Source: Bacteroidota bacterium
GTDB taxonomy: Bacteria > Bacteroidota > Bacteroidia > Bacteroidales > Dysgonomonadaceae
Assembly (NCBI GenBank): GCA_023399295.1
Contig: JAEWQF010000070.1
Location: 62,001 to 126,000, forward strand
Reading direction: 5' to 3'
DNA: 64,000 bases
The translations under genes were made by a program, and so were the position numbers. The notes under the pieces are model-generated. The model was not told where the DNA came from, ran no database searches, and saw only the letters and a program-made list of their open reading frames with translations. This document shows, piece by piece, positions 25,424-36,354 of the stretch (position 1 is the first letter of the stretch; each line of letters begins with the position of its first letter).

Positions 25424-28051
25424 ATGTCACGTTTGTCAACTGTCTCACTGATAGCCTGCGGGTTGATACACCTGTCGTTCACCGCATCACCCCTGTCTCG
25501 TCTGCCTGATGACGGGAAAGGAGTGATGATCGAAACCGACGGGGGCATGCTTCGTCTCACCCCGCTGAATGAACGCACCATCCGTGTCACGTTCACAAAA
25601 ACGGAGGCACGCCTCTACCCGGAGGAGTTGGTCTACAGCGAACAGGTGGCACCGCCCTCCTACAGGGTGAGTGAAGATGAAACGTCGGTAAGGATGGAGA
25701 TGGAACAGATCATTGCCATCTTCAACCGGGAAAATGGAACGCTCAGTTTTACCGATCAGCAGGGAACGCTCCTGCTGAGCGAAAAAGCAGGAGGACGCAT
25801 CATGGAGGCAGACAGCCTCGATCACCTCGCGGTGTACAAGGTGATGCAACGGTTTCACTCCCCTACCGACGAATATCTGTTCGGTACAGGCCAGTTCCAG
25901 GACGGGCAGCTGAACATCAGGGGGTTGTCGCGCCGGCTCACACAGGTGAACAGCCAGATAGCAATTCCTTTTATCCTCTCCAGCAAAGGGTATGGTCTGC
26001 TCTGGAACAACTACGGGCTTACCGACCTCAACCCGGCGGAGGAGGTGTTGTCACTACAACGCAACAATGATGAAGGTGAACAGGTGACGGTAGATGCCAC
26101 CGGCACCAGCGGCAACAGGAGAGAGACACGGCAGATGAACCGATTCGCCGGCACACTGACACTTCCTGCCGCAGGCAGCTATGCACTGCTGCTCGATGTG
26201 GGTCAGGCAATGGCGCGCAAGCACCACCTGGTGATCGACGGCGACACACTGGCCCATGTCAACAACATCTGGCTGCCACCCACCACCTCACTCATCGCGC
26301 AGCTGTCGGCAGGCACCCATCAGGTCATCGTGGAGGGGGAAGCGCAGGACCGGCCGCAGCTCTACTGGAGAGCGGTTACCGATGAAACCACTCTTTCCTC
26401 ACCGGTGGCAGAGGCACTCGACTACACCATCTTTGCCGGGAACGGTGACGAGGTGATTGCCAGCTACCGTCAACTGACCGGTGCGGTGCCCATGTTGCCG
26501 CGTTGGGCATTCGGGTACATCCATTGCCGCGAGCGCTACCACACACAGGAGGAGCTGCTGGAGAATGCCCGCACCTTCCGTGAAAAGGGCCTCCCGCTCG
26601 ATGTGATCGTGCAGGACTGGCAATACTGGGGTAAGTATGGTTGGAATGCCATGCGCTTTGACGAGGAGCGTTATCCCGATCCGGCGGAGATGGTACGTCA
26701 GCTGCATGCAATGAACCTGCGGATGATGATCTCTGTCTGGTCGAAAATTGACAAACAGTCGGAGGTAGGCAAGGTGATGGACAAAAAGGGATACTATATC
26801 CCCGGTAGCGACTGGATTGATTTCTTCAATCCTGATGCGGCTGCCGCCTACTGGAAGCAGTTCTCCGCGAAGATGCTCCCTTACGGCATCGATGCCTGGT
26901 GGATGGATGCCACCGAGCCTGAGAATGATGACCTGCAACACCGGAAGGTGATGAACGGCACCCTGCCTGGCGAGCTACTGCGCAATGTCTATCCACTCTA
27001 TGTGAACAGGACGGTATTTGAAGGATTGCGAAAGGATGATCCCACACGGCGTCCCTTTATCCTTACACGCAGCGCCTTTGCCGGCATGCAGCGCTACGGC
27101 ACCGCCACCTGGTCGGGTGATGTGGGTCACGACTGGGAGACGTTGCAGCGCCAGATCACCGCGGGGCTGGGTCAGATGAGCACGGGACTGCCTTGGTGGA
27201 CATACGATGCCGGTGGCTTTTTCCGGCCCGCAGACCAGTACACCAACAGGCACTATCACGAGCTCTTCATCCGCTGGTTGCAGACCGCGGTCTTCTTCCC
27301 CTTGCTGCGGGTACATGGCTACATGAGCAATACCGAGCCCTGGCGTTATGGCGAGGAGGTGCAACAGGTGGTGTCGCAGACACTCGATCTGCGCTACCGG
27401 TTACTCCCATACATCTATTCGGAAGCATCGCGCGTCAGCATGAGCGGCTCCACCCTGATGCGTCCGCTGGTGATGGACTTTGCCGATGACCCGATTGCAC
27501 TGGAACAAAAATATCTGTTCCTGTTCGGTCCCTCCCTTCTGGTGGCGGCGGTCACCGAACCGGATGTGAAACAATGGTCGCTCTATCTTCCCGAACAGGA
27601 GAAGGGTTGGATCGATTTCCGGAGCGGGGAACAATTTGTGGGAGGCCGGTTCATTGAGGTTCCTGTCGATCTCACCGCGATCCCTCTCTTTGTCAGGGCC
27701 GGCTCCATCATTCCGATGGGACCTGCCAGACAATACACCTCACAGCCATCGGATGAACCGATGGAGATACGCATCTACCCGGGGAACGATGCATCCTTCA
27801 CCCTCTACGAAGACGAAGGCGACAATAATCATTACGAGAAGGGCCTCTACAGCACCATTGAAATGAATTGGGACGAGGCGGCTGCAACCTTGACAATTGA
27901 AAATCGCAAAGGTACTTTCCCCGGCATGGAGCAGCATCGCATTTTCCGCTTGTTGGTGGTGAAGCCACAATCAGAAACAAACGATACTGTGACATTCACC
28001 TATCACGGAAAGAGAAAAAAGATCACATTACTGGATAAAAAAGAGAGATAA
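25424..28051 (+). CDS. GH31 alpha-xylosidase-type enzyme with PA14-like insertion
   Basis: It hydrolyses terminal alpha-linked xylose or glucose. The 875-residue product has the GH31 N-terminal beta-domain, then at about 215-330 an inserted beta-rich module (RFAGTLTLPAAGSYALLLD, YWRAVTDE) that resembles PA14. The catalytic barrel carries the nucleophile Asp in DAWWMDATEPE (Asp 495) and the acid/base Asp in TWSGDVGHDW (Asp 566). A PA14 insertion at this position is known from Bacteroides GH31 alpha-xylosidases. The signal sequence at the N-terminus is short; LIAC could be a lipobox but lies very near the start. The last base of its TAA stop is the A of the ATG of the next gene (TAATG), a sign of translational coupling. 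Confidence 0.9.
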   Translation: MSRLSTVSLIACGLIHLSFTASPLSRLPDDGKGVMIETDGGMLRLTPLNERTIRVTFTKTEARLYPEELVYSEQVAPPSYRVSEDETSVRMEMEQIIAIFNRENGTLSFTDQQGTLLLSEKAGGRIMEADSLDHLAVYKVMQRFHSPTDEYLFGTGQFQDGQLNIRGLSRRLTQVNSQIAIPFILSSKGYGLLWNNYGLTDLNPAEEVLSLQRNNDEGEQVTVDATGTSGNRRETRQMNRFAGTLTLPAAGSYALLLDVGQAMARKHHLVIDGDTLAHVNNIWLPPTTSLIAQLSAGTHQVIVEGEAQDRPQLYWRAVTDETTLSSPVAEALDYTIFAGNGDEVIASYRQLTGAVPMLPRWAFGYIHCRERYHTQEELLENARTFREKGLPLDVIVQDWQYWGKYGWNAMRFDEERYPDPAEMVRQLHAMNLRMMISVWSKIDKQSEVGKVMDKKGYYIPGSDWIDFFNPDAAAAYWKQFSAKMLPYGIDAWWMDATEPENDDLQHRKVMNGTLPGELLRNVYPLYVNRTVFEGLRKDDPTRRPFILTRSAFAGMQRYGTATWSGDVGHDWETLQRQITAGLGQMSTGLPWWTYDAGGFFRPADQYTNRHYHELFIRWLQTAVFFPLLRVHGYMSNTEPWRYGEEVQQVVSQTLDLRYRLLPYIYSEASRVSMSGSTLMRPLVMDFADDPIALEQKYLFLFGPSLLVAAVTEPDVKQWSLYLPEQEKGWIDFRSGEQFVGGRFIEVPVDLTAIPLFVRAGSIIPMGPARQYTSQPSDEPMEIRIYPGNDASFTLYEDEGDNNHYEKGLYSTIEMNWDEAAATLTIENRKGTFPGMEQHRIFRLLVVKPQSETNDTVTFTYHGKRKKITLLDKKER

Positions 28052-29970
28052 TGCAACGAATCATCTATCTGATACTCCTGCTCAGCATCACCTCTGTCTG
28101 TCAATCGGCCATCCGGCCACTCATCTCCCCAAACGGAAAGATCAGGGTAGAGGTGGGCATTTCAAATGGGAAAACGGTTGGTCAGCCATCCCTGAAAATC
28201 ACCTACAACGATGCCGAGAGTGGTCACACGCTCTTCGACAATCTGCTCACCGGACTCAAAACAGACAGACGAAACCTGACAGACAGCATGCAGCTCCTTT
28301 CAGTCTCATCACCCGTGGAGATCGTGGAGGAGTATACCATGATCACCGGCAAGAAAAGAAATTGCAGCAACCACGCATTCGAACAGATATACTGTTTCCA
28401 AAATCCGGCGGGTGAACAATTGGATCTCGTGGTGCGCACCTACAATGATGGCGTGGCCTTCCGTTATCGGTTCAACAGCCTGGATGACGGGGAAAACATC
28501 ACGGATGAGGCCACCACCTACCCGATAGCTGAAGGGATCAGACGATGGAACCAGCCATTGAAGATCGACTATGAAGGCTTCTACACCCCCGCCCAAAGTG
28601 GCATATCCGATCCGGATCCACGCACAGGACAGATCAACACCCGCTGGTCCTATCCCTTGCTGCTGGAGCCGGCCGACGCCCTCTTCGCATTGATCACCGA
28701 AGCCAATATCCAACGCGATCGGTGCGGATCACATCTGAGCAACGCAGCCGACAGCGGTGCCTACCGGCTGCAGCTGGCCGACAGGCTACTGCCCGTAACC
28801 GGCAGCTGGGAGTCGCCCTGGAGGGTGCTGATCATCGGTTCACTGGCCGATGTGGTGGAATCGACACTGGTAACCGATGTTTCCGAACCCTCGAAGGTAG
28901 CCGATACCAGCTGGATCACTCCGGGGCCCGCGGCCTGGATCTACTGGGCACACAACAACGGCTCAAACGATTTTCAAAAAGTTACAGCATACATCGACCT
29001 GGCAGCGGAGATGCAGTGGCCTTACAACCTGATCGACTGGAAATGGAATGAGATGGGCAACGGCGGCACAGTCAACGATGCAGTCCGTTATGCAACAGGG
29101 AAAAAGATCAAGACATTGTTGTGGTACAACTCATCCACCAGTTGGAACGGTGAAGGGGCACCGGGTCCCCTGTTTGTGCTGAACGAAAAAGAGAGCAGGC
29201 TCAACGAGTACCGCAAACTGAATGAGATGGGCGTTTCCGGTATCAAGGTGGATTTCTTCAACGGGGATGGCCACAAGGAGATGAACTACTACCTCGACCT
29301 ACTGGAAGATGCCGTCGACTCCCGGCTGCTCATCAACTTCCATGGTGCCACCTTGCCCCGTGGATGGCAACGTACCTATCCGCATATGATGACTATGGAA
29401 GCGGTCTATGGAGCAGAGTGGTACAACAACCGCCCGATACTGACAGAGAGAGCAGCACGCCACAACGCCACACTCCCGTTTACCAGAAACGTGGTCGGAC
29501 CGATGGACTACACCCCCGGCACCTTCAGCGACTCACAACACCCCCATATCACCTCCCACGGCCATGAGCTGGCACTTACCATTCTTTTCGAGTCGGCATT
29601 GCAACACATGCCCGATCGGCCCGAATCCTACCGTTCCCTGCCCGAACCCGTCAGGGAGTTTCTCTCCGGATTACCTACGGCATGGGACGAGACAAAGCTG
29701 CTGAGCGGTTATCCGGGGGAATCGGTGGTACTGGCCCGACGGAAAGGGGAGAGCTGGTATGTAGCCGGCATCAACGGCACCAATGAGCCGCTAACGCTGT
29801 CATTTCCACAGCACACACTCGAGGGAACACACCACACGATCACCCTGTTCAGGGATGGCGTCGATCGGAGCAGTTTTGCCATGGAAGAGGCATCCGCACG
29901 CACTGATTTCCCCGATACCATTGCGGTGGATTGTCTCCCACGCGGCGGTTTTGTAGCTATTATTAACTAA
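28051..29970 (+). CDS. GH97 retaining alpha-galactosidase-like enzyme
   Basis: This 639-residue protein has the three GH97 domains: an N-terminal beta-supersandwich, a barrel and a short C-terminal sheet. The segment SGIKVDFFNGDG places an Asp (about 401) at the position of the nucleophile in retaining GH97 alpha-galactosidases, a residue that the inverting SusB-type alpha-glucosidases lack. NFHGATLPRGWQRTYP is another family landmark. The signal peptide ends near CQSA. The one-base overlap with the GH31 stop indicates a shared transcript. In a glucuronoarabinoxylan locus it probably removes alpha-galactose from side chains; that substrate is inferred. Confidence 0.9.
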   Translation: MQRIIYLILLLSITSVCQSAIRPLISPNGKIRVEVGISNGKTVGQPSLKITYNDAESGHTLFDNLLTGLKTDRRNLTDSMQLLSVSSPVEIVEEYTMITGKKRNCSNHAFEQIYCFQNPAGEQLDLVVRTYNDGVAFRYRFNSLDDGENITDEATTYPIAEGIRRWNQPLKIDYEGFYTPAQSGISDPDPRTGQINTRWSYPLLLEPADALFALITEANIQRDRCGSHLSNAADSGAYRLQLADRLLPVTGSWESPWRVLIIGSLADVVESTLVTDVSEPSKVADTSWITPGPAAWIYWAHNNGSNDFQKVTAYIDLAAEMQWPYNLIDWKWNEMGNGGTVNDAVRYATGKKIKTLLWYNSSTSWNGEGAPGPLFVLNEKESRLNEYRKLNEMGVSGIKVDFFNGDGHKEMNYYLDLLEDAVDSRLLINFHGATLPRGWQRTYPHMMTMEAVYGAEWYNNRPILTERAARHNATLPFTRNVVGPMDYTPGTFSDSQHPHITSHGHELALTILFESALQHMPDRPESYRSLPEPVREFLSGLPTAWDETKLLSGYPGESVVLARRKGESWYVAGINGTNEPLTLSFPQHTLEGTHHTITLFRDGVDRSSFAMEEASARTDFPDTIAVDCLPRGGFVAIIN

Positions 29971-29988
29971 CTTGAACAAATAACAGTC

Positions 29989-32412
29989 ATGCACAGGAAC
30001 CCATTCTTTCTCACGTCACTTCTTATCATCTTTTCACTACAACTCCCGGCACAGGAGCTGAAGCTGTGGTACGATACACCGGCGAAGGTGTGGGAGGAGG
30101 CACTTCCCCTTGGAAACAGCAGGCTGGGTGCCATGGTCTACGGCAATCCTGTTGAGGAGGAGATCCAGCTCAACGAGGAGACCCTCTGGGGTGGAGCACC
30201 CCACCGGAACGACAACCCCAAGGCAGCCGGCGCACTCAGGGAGGTACAGGAACTGATCTTCCGGAAAGCGTATGGGGAGGCCGACAAACGAATCAACGAG
30301 ACCTTTTTCGGGGGTCCCCACGGCATGCCCTACCAGACAGCCGGCAGCCTGCTGCTCCATTTCGAGGGCCACGACAAGTGGCAGGATTACTACCGTGAGC
30401 TGGATCTGGAGAGGGCAGTGGCCACCACCCGTTATACGGTGAACGGGGTCACCTTCACGCGTGAGCTCTTCTCCTCCTTTGCCGACGACGTGCTCATTCT
30501 GCGTCTGACAGCCGACAAGAAGAAAAGCATCTCGTTTGAAGCAGTCTACCGCAATCCCTCGCAACACACCGTCATGAAGAAAGGTGAGCGGCTGGTGCTG
30601 CGTGGCAGGGGAGTAGACCATGAGGGAATCAACGGGAAAATCGAATATGAAATTCAGACAATGATCCGTCAGAAAGGTGGCACGGTGGAGGTAAGTGAGG
30701 AACAGATCCGCGTCACCAACGCCACGGAAGCGATACTATACCTCTCCATAGGCACCAGCTTCCGGGATTATCAAACGCTGGACAGGGATCCCGCCACAGT
30801 GGCCACTGAACTGCTGGAAGCGGCACGCACAAAACAATACAGCAAAGCACTTAAAGCACACAGTGAGATCTATGGCCAACAGTTTCACCGATTCAGCCTT
30901 AATCTGGGACAACAGGATAACAGCCGGAAGCTGACCACCACGCAGCGGATCACCGCATTCAAGGAGACAGAAGATCCGGCCCTTGTCACCCTGCTTACAC
31001 AGTTCGGCCGTTACCTGCTGATCTCCTCCTCACAGCCCGGGGGACAACCGGCCAACCTGCAAGGCATCTGGAACAACAGCACCCACCCTGCATGGGACAG
31101 CAAGTATACGCTCAACATCAATGCCGAGATGAACTACTGGCCCGCGGAGGTGACCAACCTCACCGAGACGCATGAGCCCCTCTTCCGGATGATGGAGGAG
31201 CTGAGTCGCACCGGACAGCATACGGCACGCAGCATGTACAACGCCGACGGATGGGTGGTGCACCACAACACCGATATCTGGAGAATCACCGGCCCGGTCG
31301 ACTTTGCAGCAGCCGGGATGTGGCCCACCGGTGGTGCCTGGCTCTGCCAGCACCTCTGGGAGCACTTCCTGTTCACCGGTGACAGAACTTTTTTAGAGAG
31401 ATTCTTCCCCGTGATGAAGGGTGCTGCCGACTTTTTCCTCTCTACACTGGTTGCACATCCCGACAATGGCTGGATGGTTGTCAGCCCCTCGGTCTCACCC
31501 GAGCATGGCCCTGTGACAGCCGGCACCACCATGGACAACCAGCTGTTGTTCGATCTATTCCATCAGACTGCCACAGCGAACGACCTAATGGGAAAGGATC
31601 CGGACTACAGCGAACAGCTGCGTGAGATGGCCCACAGGCTGCCACCCATGCAGATCGGCAGACACGCACAGTTGCAGGAGTGGCTGGAGGATCTGGATGA
31701 CCAAAAAAACGAACACCGCCATGTGTCGCACCTCTATGGGCTCTATCCCGGCCACCAAATCTCCCCCTACACCACCCCCGAGCTGTTTGCCGCCGCCAGA
31801 CAGTCGCTGCTTTATCGTGGCGACCAGGCCACCGGCTGGTCCATCGGCTGGAAGGTAAACCTCTGGGCACGTCTCCTGGATGGTGATCATGCCTACCGCA
31901 TCATCCAGCACATGCTGACGCTGGCCGGTCCCGATGGCAACAGAAACGGGAGAACCTACCCCAATCTCTTCACGGCCCACCCCCCCTTTCAGATCGATGG
32001 CAACTTTGGCCTGACGGCCGGTGTGGCGGAGATGCTGCTGCAAAGTCACGACGGAGCCGTGCACCTGTTGCCGGCACTGCCGGAGCGGTGGGAGAGCGGA
32101 ACAGTGAAAGGCATCATCGCCCGTGGAGGGTTTGAAGTAGCCATGGATTGGTTGGCAGGCACTTTGCAAGAGGCCACTCTCATCTCCCGGCTGGGAGGGA
32201 ATCTGCGCATACGCGCTGATGTGCCGCTGGAGGGAAAAGGACTCATTCCGGCAACAGGGGATAATCCCAACCCCCTCTTTCAGAAGGCTGCTGTGAAAGC
32301 ACCCCTGATCAGCGAGGAGATGGTTGCTGCCGGAAAGAGTGAGCTCCCGAAGGTCTATGAGTACGATCTGCTGACCGAAGCGGGCAAGCAATACCATATC
32401 AGGAAGAAGTAA
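29989..32412 (+). CDS. GH95 alpha-L-fucosidase/alpha-L-galactosidase
   Basis: This 807-residue protein has the full GH95 arrangement. The N-terminal beta-domain begins with [19 protein letters not shown] and includes [14 protein letters not shown] helical (alpha/alpha)6 barrel follows with the Asn-rich [12 protein letters not shown], the acid Glu in SPEHGP (Glu 505) and the Asp of [11 protein letters not shown] (about Asp 670), and then a C-terminal beta-domain. The signal peptide ends LPAQE. GH95 members in Bacteroides complex-xylan loci act on alpha-L-galactose of corn glucuronoarabinoxylan, which fits this operon better than fucose. It follows the GH97 gene by 18 bp. Confidence 0.9.
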   Translation: MHRNPFFLTSLLIIFSLQLPAQELKLWYDTPAKVWEEALPLGNSRLGAMVYGNPVEEEIQLNEETLWGGAPHRNDNPKAAGALREVQELIFRKAYGEADKRINETFFGGPHGMPYQTAGSLLLHFEGHDKWQDYYRELDLERAVATTRYTVNGVTFTRELFSSFADDVLILRLTADKKKSISFEAVYRNPSQHTVMKKGERLVLRGRGVDHEGINGKIEYEIQTMIRQKGGTVEVSEEQIRVTNATEAILYLSIGTSFRDYQTLDRDPATVATELLEAARTKQYSKALKAHSEIYGQQFHRFSLNLGQQDNSRKLTTTQRITAFKETEDPALVTLLTQFGRYLLISSSQPGGQPANLQGIWNNSTHPAWDSKYTLNINAEMNYWPAEVTNLTETHEPLFRMMEELSRTGQHTARSMYNADGWVVHHNTDIWRITGPVDFAAAGMWPTGGAWLCQHLWEHFLFTGDRTFLERFFPVMKGAADFFLSTLVAHPDNGWMVVSPSVSPEHGPVTAGTTMDNQLLFDLFHQTATANDLMGKDPDYSEQLREMAHRLPPMQIGRHAQLQEWLEDLDDQKNEHRHVSHLYGLYPGHQISPYTTPELFAAARQSLLYRGDQATGWSIGWKVNLWARLLDGDHAYRIIQHMLTLAGPDGNRNGRTYPNLFTAHPPFQIDGNFGLTAGVAEMLLQSHDGAVHLLPALPERWESGTVKGIIARGGFEVAMDWLAGTLQEATLISRLGGNLRIRADVPLEGKGLIPATGDNPNPLFQKAAVKAPLISEEMVAAGKSELPKVYEYDLLTEAGKQYHIRKK

Positions 32413-32456
32413 ACAAGCGACACCAACGACATACAATCCACAACCAATACAAAGCC

Positions 32457-35400
32457 ATGAAACAGTTGTTTTTCAGTATTCTGCTGCTGATCCTATTTCA
32501 GATAAACCTCGCTGCCCAAAACGCCGGCAGTGAAAAAAACAGACAACCTCTCTACCTCAACACCGCCTACACGTTTGAGGAGCGGGCTGCCGATCTGGTC
32601 TCACGACTGACACCCGAAGAGAAGCAAACACTGCTGGGGAATACCATGTCTCCGGTACCACGCCTGGGCATCAACAAGTATGATGTCTGGGGCGAGGCAC
32701 TGCACGGTGTGGTGGGCAGGAACAACAATGCAGGAATGACAGCCACTTCCTTCCCAAACAGCATTGCCGTGGGCAGTACCTGGGATCCGGAGCTGATACG
32801 CAAGGAAGCCTCCGTGATTGCAGATGAAGCCCGTGGGTTCAACAACGAACGCATCTTTACCCTCACCTACTGGTCACCCGTCATCGAACCGGCAAGAGAT
32901 CCCCGCTGGGGTCGTACCGCTGAAAGCTACAGTGAAGATCCCTTCCTGGTATCCGCACTGGCCAGCGGCTTTGTTAGAGGGATGATGGGCGACGACCCAC
33001 GATACCTGAAAACGGTACCGACCGGCAAACACTACATCGCCAACAACAGTGAATACAACCGCCACAATGGCAACTCCGAGCTCGACGAAAGGGATATGCG
33101 CGAGTACTACCTCACCCCCTACAAGGCATTGATTGAAAAGGATCACCTTCCCTCCATCATGACGGCCTACAACGCCGTAAACGGAGTGCCGGTGTCGGCC
33201 AGCAAATTTCTTGTGGACTCCATCGCCAGAAAAACATATGGCATGATTGGCTATGTGACGGGCGACTGTGGAGCCATCTCCGATATCTTCCAGGGACACC
33301 ACTTCCTGAAAGATGGGGTGAAAGCAACTGCTGCGGGCTTGAAGGCCGGTGTCGACTCTGACTGCGGAGGAGAATATCAAAGCAATACCCTTGAAGCTTT
33401 GAACCTTGGCCTGATCACCATGGCAGATATCGACAGGGCATTGATCAATATGATGACCATCCGCATGCGCCTGGGCGAGTTTGATCCGCCGGCCATCGTC
33501 CCCTACTCCAGACTCAGACCCGACCTCATCAACGATCCTACACACAACGACCTGGCACTCGAGATCGCGACAAAGAGTCCCGTCCTGTTGAAAAATGAGA
33601 CCGTGACATCCACCACCACAAAAGCACTTCCGTTACAGGCCAAAAAGATCCGGACAATTGCGGTGCTGGGACCGCAAGCCGACAGGGTGGAGCTGGGTGA
33701 CTACTCCGGTCCGGTGGAGGAACATTACAGCATCTCCCATCTGCAGGGATTGCGCAAGTACATCGAACAACACAATCTCCCCATCGAACTGTTCCACGGT
33801 GAAGGTGGCAATACAAGCCGCAGAACCGATTTCTTCACACTGCGCAGCTTCACCACACGCAACAACAGCGGTGACAGCAAAGAATTCGCTGCCTCTGATT
33901 TCGATGCGGCTGCACCCGGCATCATCGCCACAGAACGGTTTGGCAACCTCACGCTACAGGGGATCAAGGATGGCGACTGGACAGCTTATCACAACATAGA
34001 CCTGACACACCTTGATTCGCTGATCCTGCAACTGAACGTAATGCAGGGTGGCGGCACCCTGGAGGTGCGCGTGGGTGCATCCACCGGCAACATCATCGCT
34101 TCACAGAAGATTGAAGCGGCCGAAGGTGCACGCGCCTTTGGCAGAGGAATGACACTTCCGGTCAAGGTGAACAGGCTCGGCATCACGGGACCACAGGATC
34201 TCTACTTTGTCTTTCGTGAACCGCAAGCAGAGTCGATCGACCCGGAGACACTCAACAGGGTGGCTTCCGCCGATGTGGCGCTGATCTTCGTGGGTACCGA
34301 CCAGAACACCGGCAGGGAGGAGTCGGATCGCTTTTCGCTCACACTCCCCGGTAACCAGATGCAGTTGATTGAGGCGGTGGCTGCTGTCAACCCCAACACC
34401 ATCGTGGTGATGCAGACAATGGGCATGGTGGAGGTGGAAACCATCAAACAAAACCCGCATGTGCCCGGATTGATTTACACCGGTTACAACGGACAGGCAC
34501 AGGGTACAGCCATGGCACAGATCCTGTTTGGCGAGGTCAATCCCGGTGGCAAGAGCAGCGTCACCTGGTATCGCTCCGTCAATGATCTCCCCCCGTTGGG
34601 CGACTATTCCCTGCGGGGTGATGCGCAGAAGAACGGACGGACTTACTGGTATTTCGACAAGGATGTTTCCTATGAGTTTGGCTACGGTCTCTCCTACACC
34701 ACCTTTGCGTATGGTGAAATCGCCATCAGCAAAAAGGAGATCACACCCTACGACCGGATCACCATCACCACAGAAGTGACCAACAGCGGGGAGAGAGCAG
34801 GCGACGAGATTGTACAGATCTACCTTCGCACAGCCGATGCTGCAGCAAAAGGGCGACCGCTGAGGCAGCTGAAAGGATTCAAGCGAGTGACAATACCAGC
34901 CGGACAAACCAAAACCGTTTCAATCGACATCGACTGCAGCGACCTTTGGTACTGGGATGCAGAACAAAACCGCATTGTCTTTGACCAGGGTCTTTACACC
35001 TTCGAGGTGGGTGCCTCCTCACGCGACATCAGAGGCAGCGTGGAGGCAATGATGCAAGGCCAATTGAAGCCCACTCTGGAGACCGTTGTGGCCGAGTCGG
35101 ACAAGATCATCCTGAAACAGGGTGAAACAGCTCAAACAAGCATCTCCGCCACACTGCTGGATGACAGCTTCATCGATATTGAACAGACGACTGTGCGCTA
35201 TAAAAGCAGTCATCCGTCGGTGGTGAGCGTGGACCCAAAGGGAGCAATCAGGGCATTGCGGCCAGGAGTTGCCACCATCCATGCCCATGTGACCTACAAT
35301 GGAACCACTGCCTCCGGCAGCTACCCTGTCAAGGTGGTTCCCGACCTGACACCCGCCTCCATCAGCGTGAACGGAGTACCACTTCAGGGATTTGATCCGG

Positions 35401-36275
35401 GAGTGAAAGCAACAAGTTTCCTGATGAAGGCACACTCCACCATTCCCGTGGTAGAAGCCACAGCGGTAAGCAAGACAACAATCGTGGAGGTGGAGCAGGT
35501 CACCACCATTCCCGGCACAGCCATCGTTCGGTTTGTCGACTACCACACCATGGAGGAGAACAGCTACTACCTGAACTTCGACCACTCATCCCACAGTGAT
35601 GAGTTCAATGACAACAGCATCGGATCACAGTGGGAGTGGGTTCGTGAGCAGAGCGACAATCACTCACTGAGCACAAATCCGGGATCACTCACCATCACCA
35701 CCGAGCAGGGAGATGTATCGGAGCAGAGCAACAATGTCCGCAACCTCCTGCTGCAGAGCGCGAACAACGACTGGACCATCGAAACAAAGCTGACCGGCTC
35801 ACGGGCTCCGTCACAGCCTGAGAATGGGGGTCTCATTGCCTGGCAGGATGACCACAACTTCGTGAAGCTGATGCTCCGCGCGGTAACCAAAACCACCCGT
35901 CAGAGAGGTCCACAGGCGGGCACCATCGATCTGCTGGTGGAGGAGAATGATATTGCCAGATCCGTTGCGACATTCAACCTACAGGAAATGATCACCGGCA
36001 ATCAGCCACTCTACCTCCGGTTGACAAAAAAGGGAGCCCTTTACACAGCCAGTTATTCACTCAATGGCAGGGAATACAAAGAGCTGGGAAGTGCAGAAGC
36101 GATGCTCCGCAACATCAAGGCGGGTCTGATTGCCTGTGACGGCATCATCACACAAAGTATGACAAGCACCTTCTGGTTTGATTCGGATACCACCAAGCCA
36201 GAGACGCCCTATGATCTCACTTTTGATTACTTTCGCATTCGGAACGCAGGAATTGGTTCCGACCAGATTCAATAG
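32457..36275 (+). CDS. Multidomain GH3 beta-xylosidase
   Basis: At 1272 residues this is far longer than usual for GH3 (about 750-900). After a Sec signal (NLAAQ) comes the GH3 barrel with its nucleophile in GYVTGDCGA (Asp 270), where TGDCGA/TSDCGA is typical of beta-xylosidases. The alpha/beta sandwich domain is interrupted at about 485-590 by a CBM6-like or PA14-like beta-module and resumes with TDQNTGREESDRFSL (candidate acid/base Glu 621/622). A fibronectin-III-like domain follows (about 760-860), then a Big_2 Ig-like domain (about 880-975) and a C-terminal concanavalin-like domain (about 1055-1265) of the kind seen after GH43. It is the last gene before the HTCS. The periplasmic role would be to finish xylo-oligosaccharides. 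Confidence 0.9.
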   Translation: MKQLFFSILLLILFQINLAAQNAGSEKNRQPLYLNTAYTFEERAADLVSRLTPEEKQTLLGNTMSPVPRLGINKYDVWGEALHGVVGRNNNAGMTATSFPNSIAVGSTWDPELIRKEASVIADEARGFNNERIFTLTYWSPVIEPARDPRWGRTAESYSEDPFLVSALASGFVRGMMGDDPRYLKTVPTGKHYIANNSEYNRHNGNSELDERDMREYYLTPYKALIEKDHLPSIMTAYNAVNGVPVSASKFLVDSIARKTYGMIGYVTGDCGAISDIFQGHHFLKDGVKATAAGLKAGVDSDCGGEYQSNTLEALNLGLITMADIDRALINMMTIRMRLGEFDPPAIVPYSRLRPDLINDPTHNDLALEIATKSPVLLKNETVTSTTTKALPLQAKKIRTIAVLGPQADRVELGDYSGPVEEHYSISHLQGLRKYIEQHNLPIELFHGEGGNTSRRTDFFTLRSFTTRNNSGDSKEFAASDFDAAAPGIIATERFGNLTLQGIKDGDWTAYHNIDLTHLDSLILQLNVMQGGGTLEVRVGASTGNIIASQKIEAAEGARAFGRGMTLPVKVNRLGITGPQDLYFVFREPQAESIDPETLNRVASADVALIFVGTDQNTGREESDRFSLTLPGNQMQLIEAVAAVNPNTIVVMQTMGMVEVETIKQNPHVPGLIYTGYNGQAQGTAMAQILFGEVNPGGKSSVTWYRSVNDLPPLGDYSLRGDAQKNGRTYWYFDKDVSYEFGYGLSYTTFAYGEIAISKKEITPYDRITITTEVTNSGERAGDEIVQIYLRTADAAAKGRPLRQLKGFKRVTIPAGQTKTVSIDIDCSDLWYWDAEQNRIVFDQGLYTFEVGASSRDIRGSVEAMMQGQLKPTLETVVAESDKIILKQGETAQTSISATLLDDSFIDIEQTTVRYKSSHPSVVSVDPKGAIRALRPGVATIHAHVTYNGTTASGSYPVKVVPDLTPASISVNGVPLQGFDPGVKATSFLMKAHSTIPVVEATAVSKTTIVEVEQVTTIPGTAIVRFVDYHTMEENSYYLNFDHSSHSDEFNDNSIGSQWEWVREQSDNHSLSTNPGSLTITTEQGDVSEQSNNVRNLLLQSANNDWTIETKLTGSRAPSQPENGGLIAWQDDHNFVKLMLRAVTKTTRQRGPQAGTIDLLVEENDIARSVATFNLQEMITGNQPLYLRLTKKGALYTASYSLNGREYKELGSAEAMLRNIKAGLIACDGIITQSMTSTFWFDSDTTKPETPYDLTFDYFRIRNAGIGSDQIQ

Positions 36276-36346
36276 ATTATAAGCAGGAGAAGGATTGTGT
36301 ATGCAAGAATTGGGTGGTCTTTTATGATTTTTTATACAATTATGTT

Positions 36347-36354
36347 TATCTTTG
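36347..36354 (+). promoter_or_regulatory. -7 promoter box of the HTCS gene
   Basis: TATCTTTG matches the Bacteroidota -7 consensus TAnnTTTG and lies about 105 nt before the HTCS ATG at 36459. No exact TTTG -33 box was seen, only TTTATG nearby. The 183-bp gap also holds TGTGTACGT at 36401-36409, which matches one arm of the palindrome at 1751-1764 in reverse complement. Confidence 0.55.
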
